64,000 nucleotides of DNA from NCBI RefSeq assembly GCF_001262605.1, contig NZ_LGTC01000001.1, positions 3,547,001-3,611,000 of the forward strand, in the 5' to 3' direction. Shown one piece after another: positions 1 to 8,121 of the stretch. The notes under the pieces were generated by a model, which was not told where the DNA came from, made no database searches, and saw nothing but the letters and a program-made list of their open reading frames with translations. Each line of letters starts with the position of its first letter. Position 1 is the stretch's first letter. The translations under genes and the position numbers were made by a program. Origin of the DNA: Pseudobacteroides cellulosolvens ATCC 35603 = DSM 2933. GTDB taxonomy: Bacteria; Bacillota; Clostridia; Acetivibrionales; DSM-2933.

Positions 1-105
1 AAAGGGTTTTACAATATTTTCGGCAAACTCAAAAGGCGATAAATTTAAAATCAAAAAAAATCCTGCAATCAGACCTACAAAGGCAATTAAAATAAATAAT
101 GTCAT
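1..105 (-). CDS. TadB/TadC-like pilus assembly protein, N-terminus only
   Basis: Only the first 35 codons are in the window. They encode a hydrophobic N-terminal helix (MTLFILIAFVGLIAGFF) followed by a short polar stretch, as at the start of TadB/TadC (GspF-domain) inner-membrane platform proteins. The ATG overlaps the stop of the CpaF-like gene by four bases (ATGA), so the two are translationally coupled. The assignment rests on this position directly after cpaF, where tadB normally lies; the sequence alone is too short to prove it. Confidence 0.55.
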   Translation of the reverse strand, partial: MTLFILIAFVGLIAGFFLILNLSPFEFAENIVKPF

Positions 106-1454
106 GCTACATCAGCTCCTTCTGTGATTTTTTCAAGCAGACTCACAGGCATACCGTTTTCAAGAAGTCGCTTTTGCAGACTTTGCGATATATTGCCGAC
201 CTTCTGATATTTACCCTTAATCTGCACCTTGCCATCCACAACTGTATTTTCAGTGATATGGTAACGAAAAAGAGTGTGAATTTTGCGTGTCCCGTCTTCG
301 CAAATCTCACACTCTGTTATTTCCATGACTTTACGGCTGTTATCCTCTAACTTCTTAATAAACATGACCAGCGGAAAGGCCTCAGTCACAAGGTTATATA
401 AGGTCTTATCATTGATATCATATTTCTGGGTACACAGTGTTACCATACGATGATATGTTGCGGTACAACTGTTTGCATGGGTTGTAGTAATAACGGCATG
501 ACCGGTTCGAGCTGCTTCCTGGGCTGCAAAAGCTTCTGCCGATTTCATCTCACCGACGCAGATAACATCAGGGTTACAAGTAAGGGCATACTCCAGAAGT
601 TTTTCCTGGTCAATATTCTGCTTGGGGTCTTCCGAATATCGGGTGACGGTATGCACCACATTGTTGATGACGTTACCCCTTTCATCCTCTTTTACAAGGT
701 CAAATTCTCGACAGCCATTCTCAATGGTAAAGATACGTTTTTCATCGGGAACGGTAGATAAAAGCCAGCTCATCAAAGTGGTTTTGCCTGAACCCGTACT
801 ACCGGTTACACACATTGACAACCCATATCTCAAACAGGTACTTAAAAAGTCCAACATTTGTGCTGTGGCCGTATTATTTTTTATAAAATCATTTCTCCTC
901 AGTTTTTGAGGATTAACAATACGGATTGAAGCAGCCACACCCTTATCTGCATCAGTGATAGGGTTTCCCAAAACAGTAATACGGATTTTGTTGGAAAGAT
1001 GCCCCACCACACCGGGCTGTGAGTTATCAAGTATCATACCCGATTTGTGAAGTAATCTGCGGACTACATCAACGGCGTGTTCAGGACTGCTAAACTTCTC
1101 AGTGGAAGGGAGAACCCTTCCATCTGAATAAGTTATCTTGACATCTTTCCAACTGTTGATATTGATCTCCTCAATATTGGTTGCAAAAAGATATTGGGTT
1201 AGAAAAGAGAACTCTGCCATCTCTGTATACAGGCGTTCAACGAGTTCTTCTCCATCCATGCCTTCTACGCCCAATCTGTAATCCGTAAGGTATTTTGCAA
1301 TAAATGCTGTTATTTGTTGTTTCTGTTCTGCCGGGTTATTTGCAATCATGGTAGCATATTTACTTGATAAGTATTCCTGTATTTCCTTTAGAACCTCAGA
1401 GAATCCCTTTTTGTTTTTGGCTACATTATAGAACAGGCCGATGTTTCTACTCAT
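102..1454 (-). CDS. CpaF/TadA-type pilus assembly ATPase
   Basis: About 450 residues, the usual length for CpaF/TadA, a cytoplasmic hexameric ATPase of the VirB11/GspE secretion superfamily that powers Tad (Flp) pilus assembly. A Walker A motif GSTGSGKTT lies near residue 220, a family-type VICVGEMKSAEA (Walker B region) follows, and TGHAVITTTHA matches the His box. The chosen ATG has GGAGG nine bases upstream; a TTG two codons earlier sits too close to it. It overlaps the end of the CpaE-like gene and runs into a TadB/C-like gene. A VirB11 role in the ICE's own secretion system is possible, but the neighbours (CpaE, CpaB, prepilin peptidase) favour Tad. Confidence 0.85.
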   Translation of the reverse strand: MSRNIGLFYNVAKNKKGFSEVLKEIQEYLSSKYATMIANNPAEQKQQITAFIAKYLTDYRLGVEGMDGEELVERLYTEMAEFSFLTQYLFATNIEEININSWKDVKITYSDGRVLPSTEKFSSPEHAVDVVRRLLHKSGMILDNSQPGVVGHLSNKIRITVLGNPITDADKGVAASIRIVNPQKLRRNDFIKNNTATAQMLDFLSTCLRYGLSMCVTGSTGSGKTTLMSWLLSTVPDEKRIFTIENGCREFDLVKEDERGNVINNVVHTVTRYSEDPKQNIDQEKLLEYALTCNPDVICVGEMKSAEAFAAQEAARTGHAVITTTHANSCTATYHRMVTLCTQKYDINDKTLYNLVTEAFPLVMFIKKLEDNSRKVMEITECEICEDGTRKIHTLFRYHITENTVVDGKVQIKGKYQKVGNISQSLQKRLLENGMPVSLLEKITEGADVA

Positions 1455-2199
1455 CGCCAAACACCTCCTTTACGATTACCTTTAAGACCATGTCATATGC
1501 TTTTGCAGCTTTCCCAGGTATACTATCAAAAAGTGTGAGAGAAGAATTTTGTTCATCAATGGCTTGTACATAGGGCAAAGTATAGGAAACACCGCCAAAA
1601 GCATTCTTATATTCTTCGCCATCCTGCAACGGCCTTACATTTGAAAGCACTTTAATATGTTTGTCTACATTGAATTTAGGCTCACTAAGCAGTGGCAATA
1701 CGGACCTGAAATAGGACACGCTTTTCAAATCACAGCTTCCAATCCTTAATACTCCATCAGCCACTTCCAAGGCTACTGTTGAAATAATACTTTCAGTTAG
1801 CATACTGGAACAATCTATAACCACATAATCAGCAATATGGCGAAGAAGGACCAACAGATCAACTGCTCGGTCTTTCTTGTACTCAGCATAGGAAAATGGA
1901 TTTTCTCCGGCCTTGTACCCCAGCAAACTAATATAAGGATTCTTATCAAAAGAAACACAGTTTCTTAAAATGACTTCCTGTGTAATGTTAGGAGCTGTCA
2001 ATACCTCACCGATTGAAACATCAATCGGCGTTTTGGATTTAAAAATTGTGGGTAGTGTGGGACAAATATCATCACACAGCAGGAGCAGCACATTTTTCTT
2101 TTGATCTGCAAGCTCTTTTGCCAGTTTTATGGCACTAACCGTTTTCCCACTTCCTGGACTCCCCCATACTGTTAACAATTGTTTTCCTTTATTCGGCAT
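1447..2199 (-). CDS. CpaE-like P-loop ATPase of the Tad locus
   Basis: A 251-residue MinD/ParA-superfamily ATPase. The Walker A GSPGSGKT lies near residue 16, directly after a short N-terminal strand. In Tad loci such CpaE/TadZ proteins localise the pilus machine, which is the likely role here. The start at MPNKGKQ is preferred because GAGGAGG lies nine bases upstream; a longer open frame begins inside cpaB. The gene overlaps the end of cpaB by 11 bases and the start of cpaF by 8. No receiver domain is present, unlike proteobacterial CpaE. Confidence 0.75.
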   Translation of the reverse strand: MPNKGKQLLTVWGSPGSGKTVSAIKLAKELADQKKNVLLLLCDDICPTLPTIFKSKTPIDVSIGEVLTAPNITQEVILRNCVSFDKNPYISLLGYKAGENPFSYAEYKKDRAVDLLVLLRHIADYVVIDCSSMLTESIISTVALEVADGVLRIGSCDLKSVSYFRSVLPLLSEPKFNVDKHIKVLSNVRPLQDGEEYKNAFGGVSYTLPYVQAIDEQNSSLTLFDSIPGKAAKAYDMVLKVIVKEVFGDE

Positions 2200-3001
2200 C
2201 AGCGTTACCCTCCTCTTTCTGCTCATTCTGTTTGACGTTTGTAACTGTGTTTGGGGTGCCCTCCTTTTTCTCAAAGAGTTTGTCCTGTTCAGCTAAAAAC
2301 TTGTTGGCATTTTCGTTAGTACCACGGTAAACCAAGGTGGCATGAACGTTTCCTTTCTGCTCAAGGTCTGCAAGTATCTTAGCCTGTTCTGTATTGACAA
2401 GCAAAGTTATAGTCGCCGGCAATTTCTTTTCTTCGTTTTCACCGCTGGTTTCTTTTTGTGGCACATATTCCTTATCATCACCTGTTTCTGCGGTTGCTGC
2501 CAGAACTTTTACATATTGAAGTTCAGGTGGAATAGTTGCTTTTCCCAAGTTATCGTAATTTGCAGATATAAGGGTTACGATATCACCGGCTTCCAATTTG
2601 CCTGACAAACCAGCAGCAAAAGACTTGATGGTAATGGACATAGCAACCTTTGTCCCATCCAAGTCATTTAAGTATTCAAACTCAGCAAGTGGCTTTTCAG
2701 ATAGTTTTGAAACAAGGATATAGTCACCTTTTTGCAAATCAGCATTGATATATTTTCCGACGGCACTATCTTTACTCTTAATAACGTTGTCCGGAAGGTT
2801 ATATGCCCCCACTTTCACGATTTCCAGCTTGTCAGCAGTAAGCACTTCACCTTTTTTCACTGTCGATGATACTCTGACAATTTCCGTTTGTGCACGCAAT
2901 CCACTGTTAAACAAAGGCGTAAGCCCAAAGCAGATGACAAGAGAAAGGAAAATACATACCAGTCCGATGACTGTTCGGTTTTTAAAAATATTCAAATTCA
3001 T
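2189..3001 (-). CDS. CpaB/RcpC-like pilus assembly protein with SAF domain
   Basis: The 270-residue product has one N-terminal membrane segment (VIGLVCIFLSLVICFGL) and then a SAF domain (VRVSSTVKKGEVLTADKLE) followed by a beta-rich region, the layout of CpaB/RcpC. These proteins sit at the cell envelope and form part of the Tad pilus channel or its regulation. The C-terminal 70 residues are polar and Glu/Lys-rich, consistent with an exposed tail. The ATG at 3001 has AGGAGGG about ten bases upstream. It lies in the same unit as the prepilin peptidase and CpaE/CpaF-like genes. Confidence 0.75.
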   Translation of the reverse strand: MNLNIFKNRTVIGLVCIFLSLVICFGLTPLFNSGLRAQTEIVRVSSTVKKGEVLTADKLEIVKVGAYNLPDNVIKSKDSAVGKYINADLQKGDYILVSKLSEKPLAEFEYLNDLDGTKVAMSITIKSFAAGLSGKLEAGDIVTLISANYDNLGKATIPPELQYVKVLAATAETGDDKEYVPQKETSGENEEKKLPATITLLVNTEQAKILADLEQKGNVHATLVYRGTNENANKFLAEQDKLFEKKEGTPNTVTNVKQNEQKEEGNADAE

Positions 3002-3022
3002 ATTCAATAGCCCTCCTGTTTT

Positions 3023-3475
3023 TTAATTGATTGCACTTACTAAAAGTGCCAAGTATGAAAAAATACCTCCTACACAGAAAAAAGGTGCAAGAGGTAATGC
3101 GATTGAGTTTAGCTTTTTACTTTCACTCGAAAGTCTTATACATAGTCCTGCTATCATAGCAAGAACAAGAGAAATAATGCTTTGCATAGCCCCAAGGGGT
3201 GCACCCAGCACAAAACCACAAGAAGCCATCAACTTTATATCACCACCACCAATTGAAAAGCCGTCATCCCTGTGTATCAGGATTGCCGCAAGAAAATACG
3301 GCAGTCCTGTCATAACAAGTCCTGAAAGTGCATCCCAAGTATCAATTGCCAATAATCCTGTTATCATTATGAGTAACGAAATAGCATCTGGAATTTCACG
3401 CTTTCGTATGTCCCACACAGCAGCTAAGACAAGTAGCAAGGCAAACAATCCACCTTTTATTATCAGAATCAGCAT
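3023..3475 (-). CDS. A24 (TadV/CpaA-type) prepilin peptidase
   Basis: A 150-residue multi-spanning membrane protein. The two aspartates of A24 aspartic prepilin peptidases are visible in WDIRKREIPD near residue 22 and in GGGDIKLMA near residue 76. The short length without the methylase domain is typical of CpaA/TadV. It would remove the leader from Tad-type prepilins; the best substrate candidate in the window is the 87-residue pilin-like protein at 7407-7670. The start codon overlaps the stop of the upstream gene (ATGCTGA). Confidence 0.85.
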   Translation of the reverse strand: MLILIIKGGLFALLLVLAAVWDIRKREIPDAISLLIMITGLLAIDTWDALSGLVMTGLPYFLAAILIHRDDGFSIGGGDIKLMASCGFVLGAPLGAMQSIISLVLAMIAGLCIRLSSESKKLNSIALPLAPFFCVGGIFSYLALLVSAIN

Positions 3476-4200
3476 TGTTCTAATTCTTCCTCTATTTCTT
3501 GGGGAATCTCCTGTTCTTCGTTTTCGTACTCGGCATAGTAGTCCTCCATAATGGCAGGAAGTTTACCGTTAAAATGATAATTATGAATTGTCAGTTCATG
3601 CTCCTGCGTGTCAATCAAACTATTCATGCTGTCACGAAGCATATCCATATAGGAGTAATCGCTGTGCTGCCATTCGGTATAAATGCAGTCCAATGGGTTT
3701 TGCATGGTAAGCAGGATATTGATTTGCTTCTTGTCCAAATCGTGATATTCAAGCAAAGACAAAATATCTGCTTTCATCACAATCTCATAAGCCGCATCAA
3801 TGATTTGCTGTGGTGTTTTTCCTTTCAGATTTTCAAGAAATTCCGCATATTCGTTGCTTGCTCTTTCATAAAGCTGACGATCTCTGTCATCATAGTCCAA
3901 TTGCTCAAGAAAACGATGAGTTACTTCATAGAAGTCATTTCGCTCTAATTTCACGGTTTCAAAATCAAGTTCTTCCCAATAGTCAAGCATACGGTCCAAA
4001 ATGTTATCCAGTTTTTCAATCAGTCCTGCCATTCTTTCCGTCAGTGGCGTATTATATAAGGCATTTCTAAAAGCAGTTTTTACTTGCAAATCATTAAAGA
4101 ATATATCGTCGCGCTTTGCTACGGAGACTGATTCTTCAAACATTTTCAGTTCCTCATCAATTCTTTTAATAAGTCCTTCCTTATCTGCCACAACCATCAT
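3469..4200 (-). CDS. ICE-associated acidic helical protein (DUF3848-like)
   Basis: About 243 residues, soluble, acidic and predicted mostly helical, ending in a Glu-rich tail. The stretch ALYNTPLTERMAGLIEKLD resembles the DUF3848 family that recurs in Firmicutes ICEs and large ICE proteins; I make this link from memory and it is uncertain. No catalytic motif is visible. Start choice is unclear: GGAGG directly abuts ATGATG, so a GTG nine bases further in may be used. It overlaps the C5 methyltransferase upstream by 20 bases and the prepilin peptidase downstream by 7. Confidence 0.5.
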   Translation of the reverse strand: MMVVADKEGLIKRIDEELKMFEESVSVAKRDDIFFNDLQVKTAFRNALYNTPLTERMAGLIEKLDNILDRMLDYWEELDFETVKLERNDFYEVTHRFLEQLDYDDRDRQLYERASNEYAEFLENLKGKTPQQIIDAAYEIVMKADILSLLEYHDLDKKQINILLTMQNPLDCIYTEWQHSDYSYMDMLRDSMNSLIDTQEHELTIHNYHFNGKLPAIMEDYYAEYENEEQEIPQEIEEELEQC

Positions 4201-5497
4201 CCTCCATTTCCCGTTTAACTTCCAATATTTTCATCCCAAGTGCAAAAACCACTGTAACCGTTACTGAGTTTCCTGCTTGTTTATACAGTTGATTATCAGA
4301 GTTGATTGTCCTTGCTTTATCAAACATCTCATCAGAAAATCCCTGCAATCGCCAGCATTCTCTCGGTGTTAATCTGCGGATACGGCCACAGCCAATAAAA
4401 GCCGTTCCTTGGTTGCATCCGGTTTCCAGCGTTTGTGCCACACCTTTGCCTATTCGCCCTCGTCTTGTTTTGCTATTAGGAAAAGCAAAGTTGATGGTGT
4501 CACCGCATCCGGCTTCTGCATACCCCAGTTTTGTCGCTTCCTTGATTCTGATTCTTTTTTGGCAATTCTCACAATCACAGAGCATAACACCGTGGCGGTC
4601 TTGTGCTGTCAAAGTAAAACTCGGTTCACCGCAAGGTTTAAAGCGAGGACCGTTTTGCCTTTTTTCTATTCGGTTCGGAGTCAGGACAGCTCTCGCACAT
4701 GCATAATAAACGCCGGAATTATCAGCCCCTCGGTTGGTAATTCCGGCGTTATATCTCGCTTTTATACAGCGAGCCGTGTCGGTTATTTTACTATTTTTGT
4801 TTAGGTCAATGAAATACAACCCTGTTTTTCCACCCCAGCCACCGCTTTGAGCTGAAAGGGTTACACTTGTACCTTCGGGACTGTATACTCTCTGTCCCTG
4901 CATTCCTCCAATGAGTTGGATAAGAGTTTTTCCGTCGCTTCCGGTGAGAGGAAATATTTTTCCGGGACTTTTGTTTCCAGAATGTCTATAAGCGACAATG
5001 TAGATCCGTTCTCGATTTTGTGGGACTCCGTAATTGCGTGAATTAAGAAGTCCGTACTGACAATCATAGCCGAGTGTGGCCAGCGTATAGAGAATGGTTG
5101 TAAAGTCCCATCCTCGATTAACGGATAACAGATTTTTAACATTTTCAAAGATAATCCATTGGGGTTTATCTTCGGCATTTTTGCCCTGGATGAGTCTAAC
5201 AACTTCAAAAAAGAGTCCGCTTCGCTTTCCGTTAAGCCCTCGCTGGCTGCCTGCGACCGAAATATCCTGACAAGGAAATCCGGCAGTCCAGATGTCGGCT
5301 CTTGGAATTTCTTCTGGTCTGACTGCTGTGATATCTTTTGCAAACCATTCATCCTCCTTTACATCAAAAATTGCCCGGTAGCTTTGATCGGCAAATTTAT
5401 CTATTTCGCAATGTCCGATACATCTCATCCCACAAGCTTCCAAGCCTGCCCGAAAACCGCCAATTCCACTGAAAAAATCAATGAAGGTCATTTCCAT
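4181..5497 (-). CDS. DNA (cytosine-5) methyltransferase
   Basis: A C5-MTase of about 438 residues. Motif I is TFIDFFSGIGGFRAGLE at the N-terminus, motif IV is GFPCQDISVAGSQRG with the catalytic Cys, motif VI is ENVKNLL and motif X is QAGNSVTVTVV at the C-terminus. The long middle (roughly residues 190-380) is the target-recognition region and contains a CDCENC cysteine pair, which may bind zinc. No restriction enzyme gene is adjacent, so it is probably a solitary ICE methylase protecting the element during transfer. The true start may be either of two in-frame ATGs (5497 or 5491); no strong ribosome site separates them. Confidence 0.92.
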   Translation of the reverse strand: MEMTFIDFFSGIGGFRAGLEACGMRCIGHCEIDKFADQSYRAIFDVKEDEWFAKDITAVRPEEIPRADIWTAGFPCQDISVAGSQRGLNGKRSGLFFEVVRLIQGKNAEDKPQWIIFENVKNLLSVNRGWDFTTILYTLATLGYDCQYGLLNSRNYGVPQNRERIYIVAYRHSGNKSPGKIFPLTGSDGKTLIQLIGGMQGQRVYSPEGTSVTLSAQSGGWGGKTGLYFIDLNKNSKITDTARCIKARYNAGITNRGADNSGVYYACARAVLTPNRIEKRQNGPRFKPCGEPSFTLTAQDRHGVMLCDCENCQKRIRIKEATKLGYAEAGCGDTINFAFPNSKTRRGRIGKGVAQTLETGCNQGTAFIGCGRIRRLTPRECWRLQGFSDEMFDKARTINSDNQLYKQAGNSVTVTVVFALGMKILEVKREMEDDGCGR

Positions 5498-5534
5498 AGG
5501 CAAATCACACTTCTTGTCCCAATAGTACGGCTCA

Positions 5535-5855
5535 TTATTTATTCATCCTCCATTCATCTCCATAAGCATATGGATAATATTTTTGGCTTCTCGCAAATCG
5601 CACCATGTTTTGAACCTGATCTACTACCGAAAGATTTGTCTGGTCTTTTGTTGTCATCATGACAGAACCGATAATCCCCGTAAGGATACAAATTACAGCA
5701 GGTGTAACATTATGCGAAAGTATCCATATAAAAAGAGCAACAACTCCTGCACCGATTGATCCAACAATAGATTGCAGAAGTTGTTTTCTTCCAAATCCGG
5801 GAAAAATCTCGGTTTCGGTTTTTACTCCCATAGGTATATATAGCTTTTCATCCAT
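5535..5855 (-). CDS. PrgI/VirB3-like conjugation membrane protein
   Basis: A 106-residue protein with two adjacent hydrophobic segments (LQSIVGSIGAGVVALFIWIL and PAVICILTGIIGSVMM), preceded by a short cytoplasmic N-terminus (YIPMGVKTETEIFPGF). This layout matches PrgI-family (VirB3-like) proteins of Gram-positive type IV secretion. PrgI genes usually sit directly before virB4; here a C5 methyltransferase follows instead. The second ATG is preferred because GGGAGG abuts the first. Confidence 0.65.
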   Translation of the reverse strand: MDEKLYIPMGVKTETEIFPGFGRKQLLQSIVGSIGAGVVALFIWILSHNVTPAVICILTGIIGSVMMTTKDQTNLSVVDQVQNMVRFARSQKYYPYAYGDEWRMNK

Positions 5856-5867
5856 TTTCATCCTCCC

Positions 5868-6077
5868 TTAAGCATAGTAATAAAGCACCAAGTCTTTGAT
5901 CTGCCAAATGCTTTCGGCAATAATATAGAAAACTACGGTGTTTTTGGCTCGTTTCTTATACTGGGCAGCTTCCTCCTCAGCAGCAGATAAGCGCACCATA
6001 CAATAAATAAATCTTGCCGCTGCACCTATTCGTACCAGGCTGATGATTGCATTTGAAATGTCATCCATTGTCACCAC
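5868..6077 (-). CDS. Small two-helix membrane protein of the conjugation cluster
   Basis: About 69 residues with two likely membrane helices (AIISLVRIGAAARFIYCMVRL and NTVVFYIIAESIWQI) around a charged loop with Glu and Lys. It lies between the VirB6-like and PrgI-like genes, where ICEs often carry a small channel component. No family is recognised. The reading frame begins with two GTG codons before an ATG at 6068; the start is uncertain. Confidence 0.55.
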   Translation of the reverse strand: MVTMDDISNAIISLVRIGAAARFIYCMVRLSAAEEEAAQYKKRAKNTVVFYIIAESIWQIKDLVLYYYA

Positions 6078-6144
6078 TGATTAGTCACCGCCTTTCATAT
6101 AGATATTGTAGTTTGTATGTCACCATTTAACATCTTTACCACTT

Positions 6145-6978
6145 CTATTTGGCCAGGTTTTTCGCCATACCGACAAGCCTTACGCTGTGATATACATTAT
6201 TAATTACACCGGTTCCGCCACCACCGGTTGTGATGAGAAAATCTTGCAGGAATCTCGGTGTCCTGATTGCCAATACCATACAAGCAACTCCCCAAAAGAT
6301 ATGCATATTCAGCATCAGTCCTACGCCTAATTTTGCAAGAGATATTTGTATTACAACAGCAAGTGTTGACTGAAAAAACTTATTGATATATGTTTTAAAA
6401 ACACCTTTATCATTGTCAAGAAGTCCAACACAGGCTAAAGGTACGCCGATCCTCAAAATCAATATTTCCAGTCCCCTCATAAGGAACTGGAAATACAGCA
6501 TGAAGTAGCAGATAATAAAAATCAGCCCGAAAATTGCTGTTACTATCCCTAATGAAGAAATACCATTTACCCATGCCTGCCAATCGTAGCTTGTTGCTGC
6601 TCTAATAGCTATCAAGAGTTTATTGGTCATATCCTCCACTATACTGCCAAGCCATCCATAGATGGTAGGAAAGCATATCGCAACAGCTAACGCCCTAAAA
6701 AAATTGGTGAGCAGATATAGAGGTTCTTCATCAGCATCACCGTCTGTCCACATTACATAAGTTTCAAAGCCTTTTTTGAGAAACTTTAAGATAATCAAAG
6801 AAATACCAAATCCAAATATAATGTCAAACAGAGTTTCTGCAAGATTTACACCGGATACAACAGTCATATATTGTTCGGCATACAATGTCATAGGCACTAT
6901 ATCGGTTAAGAGATTGTTGATATAGGCTATAGAGCCGTTGAGCAAAGCAACGATTAGCATTACTAAAATGACTTCCAA
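6145..6978 (-). CDS. TrbL/VirB6-like conjugal transfer membrane protein
   Basis: The 277-residue product has five or six hydrophobic segments, including ETLFDIIFGFGISLIILKFL, a central SLGIVTAIFGLIFIICYFML and a glycine-rich C-terminal part (TTGGGGTG). VirB6/TrbL proteins form the inner-membrane channel of type IV secretion systems, and the gene lies between VirB2-like and PrgI-like genes, where such a protein is expected. Initiation is apparently at TTG: GGAG lies ten bases upstream and no ATG comes earlier (the next is at codon 7). A small hairpin (6999-7022) directly precedes the ribosome site. Confidence 0.75.
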   Translation of the reverse strand: MEVILVMLIVALLNGSIAYINNLLTDIVPMTLYAEQYMTVVSGVNLAETLFDIIFGFGISLIILKFLKKGFETYVMWTDGDADEEPLYLLTNFFRALAVAICFPTIYGWLGSIVEDMTNKLLIAIRAATSYDWQAWVNGISSLGIVTAIFGLIFIICYFMLYFQFLMRGLEILILRIGVPLACVGLLDNDKGVFKTYINKFFQSTLAVVIQISLAKLGVGLMLNMHIFWGVACMVLAIRTPRFLQDFLITTGGGGTGVINNVYHSVRLVGMAKNLAK

Positions 6979-6998
6979 ATTTCAATCACTCCTTTCCA

Positions 6999-7022
6999 GG
7001 GGAGTACCTGAATGATACCCCC
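6999..7022 (-). other. Small hairpin just before the virB6-like ribosome site
   Basis: GGGG and GTA at 6999-7006 pair with TAC and CCCC at 7016-7022, with one bulged base and a nine-base loop. There is no following T-run in the minus direction, so it looks more like an mRNA structure between spoVG and the virB6-like gene than a terminator. Confidence 0.25.
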
Positions 7023-7040
7023 AAAGAAATTTCGTATCTG

Positions 7041-7331
7041 CTATTCGTGCTTTTCGTTATTGCTATCTGTTGATGTAATAACCGCTTGATAGGCTTCCAA
7101 TACGCTTTTTTCTATCTGCTCTCTTACATTGGATTTGATCGGATGGCATATTTCAACATAACTTCCGTCTTTAATCTTGCCGCTTGGCATGGATACAAAA
7201 AGCCCCTTTGCTCCATTTACCAGCCGCACGTTTTTGATGATAAAACCTTCATCAATAATTAGATTTACAACTGCTTTCAACTTACCGTTGTCCTTGAATG
7301 TCTTTTTGATTTCTGTTTTGATGTTCATCAT
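7041..7331 (-). CDS. spoVG: SpoVG-family protein
   Basis: A 96-residue protein with the SpoVG core: LKAVVNLIIDEGFIIKNVRLV, then GLFVSMPSGKIKDGSYVEICHPI, closely following the family pattern in which a GLFVAMPS block precedes a conserved HPI. SpoVG proteins bind RNA and DNA and act as regulators in Firmicutes. This copy lies inside the conjugation operon between a pilin-like gene and the virB6-like gene, so it probably regulates ICE genes rather than being the chromosomal sporulation copy. Its start has AGGAGG about six bases upstream, and a strong terminator precedes it. Confidence 0.85.
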   Translation of the reverse strand: MMNIKTEIKKTFKDNGKLKAVVNLIIDEGFIIKNVRLVNGAKGLFVSMPSGKIKDGSYVEICHPIKSNVREQIEKSVLEAYQAVITSTDSNNEKHE

Positions 7332-7356
7332 AAAATCCTCCTGATTTTTTGTTTAA

Positions 7357-7395
7357 AAAAGCATTGGCGGTGCCGTTTGCACCGCCAATGCTTTT
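7357..7395 (-). terminator. Strong rho-independent terminator or attenuator
   Basis: Perfect 12-bp inverted repeat (7361-7372 and 7380-7391, arm GCATTGGCGGTG) with a seven-base loop, flanked by A-run and T-run. In the minus direction it follows the pilin-like gene and ends in TTTTTT, so it should reduce read-through into spoVG and the virB6-like gene, allowing high pilin expression. The symmetric A/T flanks make it potentially bidirectional. Confidence 0.8.
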
Positions 7396-7406
7396 GATTG
7401 AGTCGT

Positions 7407-7670
7407 TTAGCCCTTGTAGTTAAACATCTCTTTGATGCGTTCTGTGATTGTCGGCAGCACTGTACCGTTTATAATAAGATACAGTCCGGCAAGAATGAGT
7501 GCCCCAAGCACAATGGAAATAAGGACGGTAATTGCAACATCGAGTGTGCCCTGCCCTTCACGATTTGCAAGTGCTCTCTTGGCTCTGCCAAAGATTTGAT
7601 TGACTGTTGATTTTACATTGCCAACAGTTGCCATAGCTTTGATTTCCGCATTTCTTAGAATGTTTTTCAT
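7407..7670 (-). CDS. Tad/Flp-like prepilin candidate (DUF6133-like)
   Basis: An 87-residue protein with a positively charged leader of about 38 residues, then REG-QGTLD and a hydrophobic helix (VAITVLISIVLGALILAG). If cleaved after Gly39, Asp44 falls at the +5 position where type IV prepilins carry Glu, so the shape is that of a Flp/TadE prepilin with a conservative E-to-D change. Similar small ICE proteins are annotated DUF6133. The A24 peptidase encoded at 3023-3475 is the likely processing enzyme (inference). The gene has AAAGGAGG upstream and a strong terminator after it, fitting a highly expressed subunit. Confidence 0.6.
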   Translation of the reverse strand: MKNILRNAEIKAMATVGNVKSTVNQIFGRAKRALANREGQGTLDVAITVLISIVLGALILAGLYLIINGTVLPTITERIKEMFNYKG

Positions 7671-7746
7671 TGAATAAATCCTCCTTTAAAATATGAATTA
7701 GTAAAAATAAGACTGTTCTTATACAGTCTGTAAAACGTTTTTAGAA

Positions 7747-8103
7747 TTACTTATAATATCCAACGATGAGATTAAGTGTTGCCGAACCGAGTACCGCACC
7801 GATACAGGAAACAATAGCAACGACAATACGGTTATTCCACTTTTTCTGATCCATCTCATCTGCAGCTGATCTGCGGATGAAGAAATAGATAATGAGAAGT
7901 CCTGATACTACCGGAGCAAGAACCATTAGCCAGGTAGTAACATCTCCAATCAGTTTTTCAGTTCCTTTGACAATCTGGCTGTCTTTTATGTCGTCGGCAT
8001 AAGCAGGCATTGTGCTCATAAAAGAAACAGCAAGTGCAACCATTCCTGCACTTGCCGTTTTCCAAAGGTTTTTGCATTTTTTCTTTACGGTTTTGATGTT
8101 CAC
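7747..8103 (-). CDS. VirB2/TrbC-like conjugative pilin candidate
   Basis: A 118-residue protein with a signal peptide ending near AYA-DD (residues about 1-36), then two hydrophobic helices (TWLMVLAPVVSGLLIIYFFI and IVVAIVSCIGAVLGSATLNL) separated by a charged loop. This is the shape of VirB2/TrbC pore subunits. It sits directly downstream of the coupling-protein gene. Initiation is at GTG with AAAGGAGG eight bases upstream. The family assignment rests on topology and context, not on a diagnostic motif. Confidence 0.6.
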   Translation of the reverse strand: MNIKTVKKKCKNLWKTASAGMVALAVSFMSTMPAYADDIKDSQIVKGTEKLIGDVTTWLMVLAPVVSGLLIIYFFIRRSAADEMDQKKWNNRIVVAIVSCIGAVLGSATLNLIVGYYK

Positions 8104-8121
8104 AAATTTGTCCTCCTTTCA

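Noticed and set aside
4861..5352. Minus-strand frame overlapping the C5 methyltransferase
   Set aside because: The methyltransferase motifs I, IV and VI lie in the other frame across the same bases; this frame has no recognisable content.
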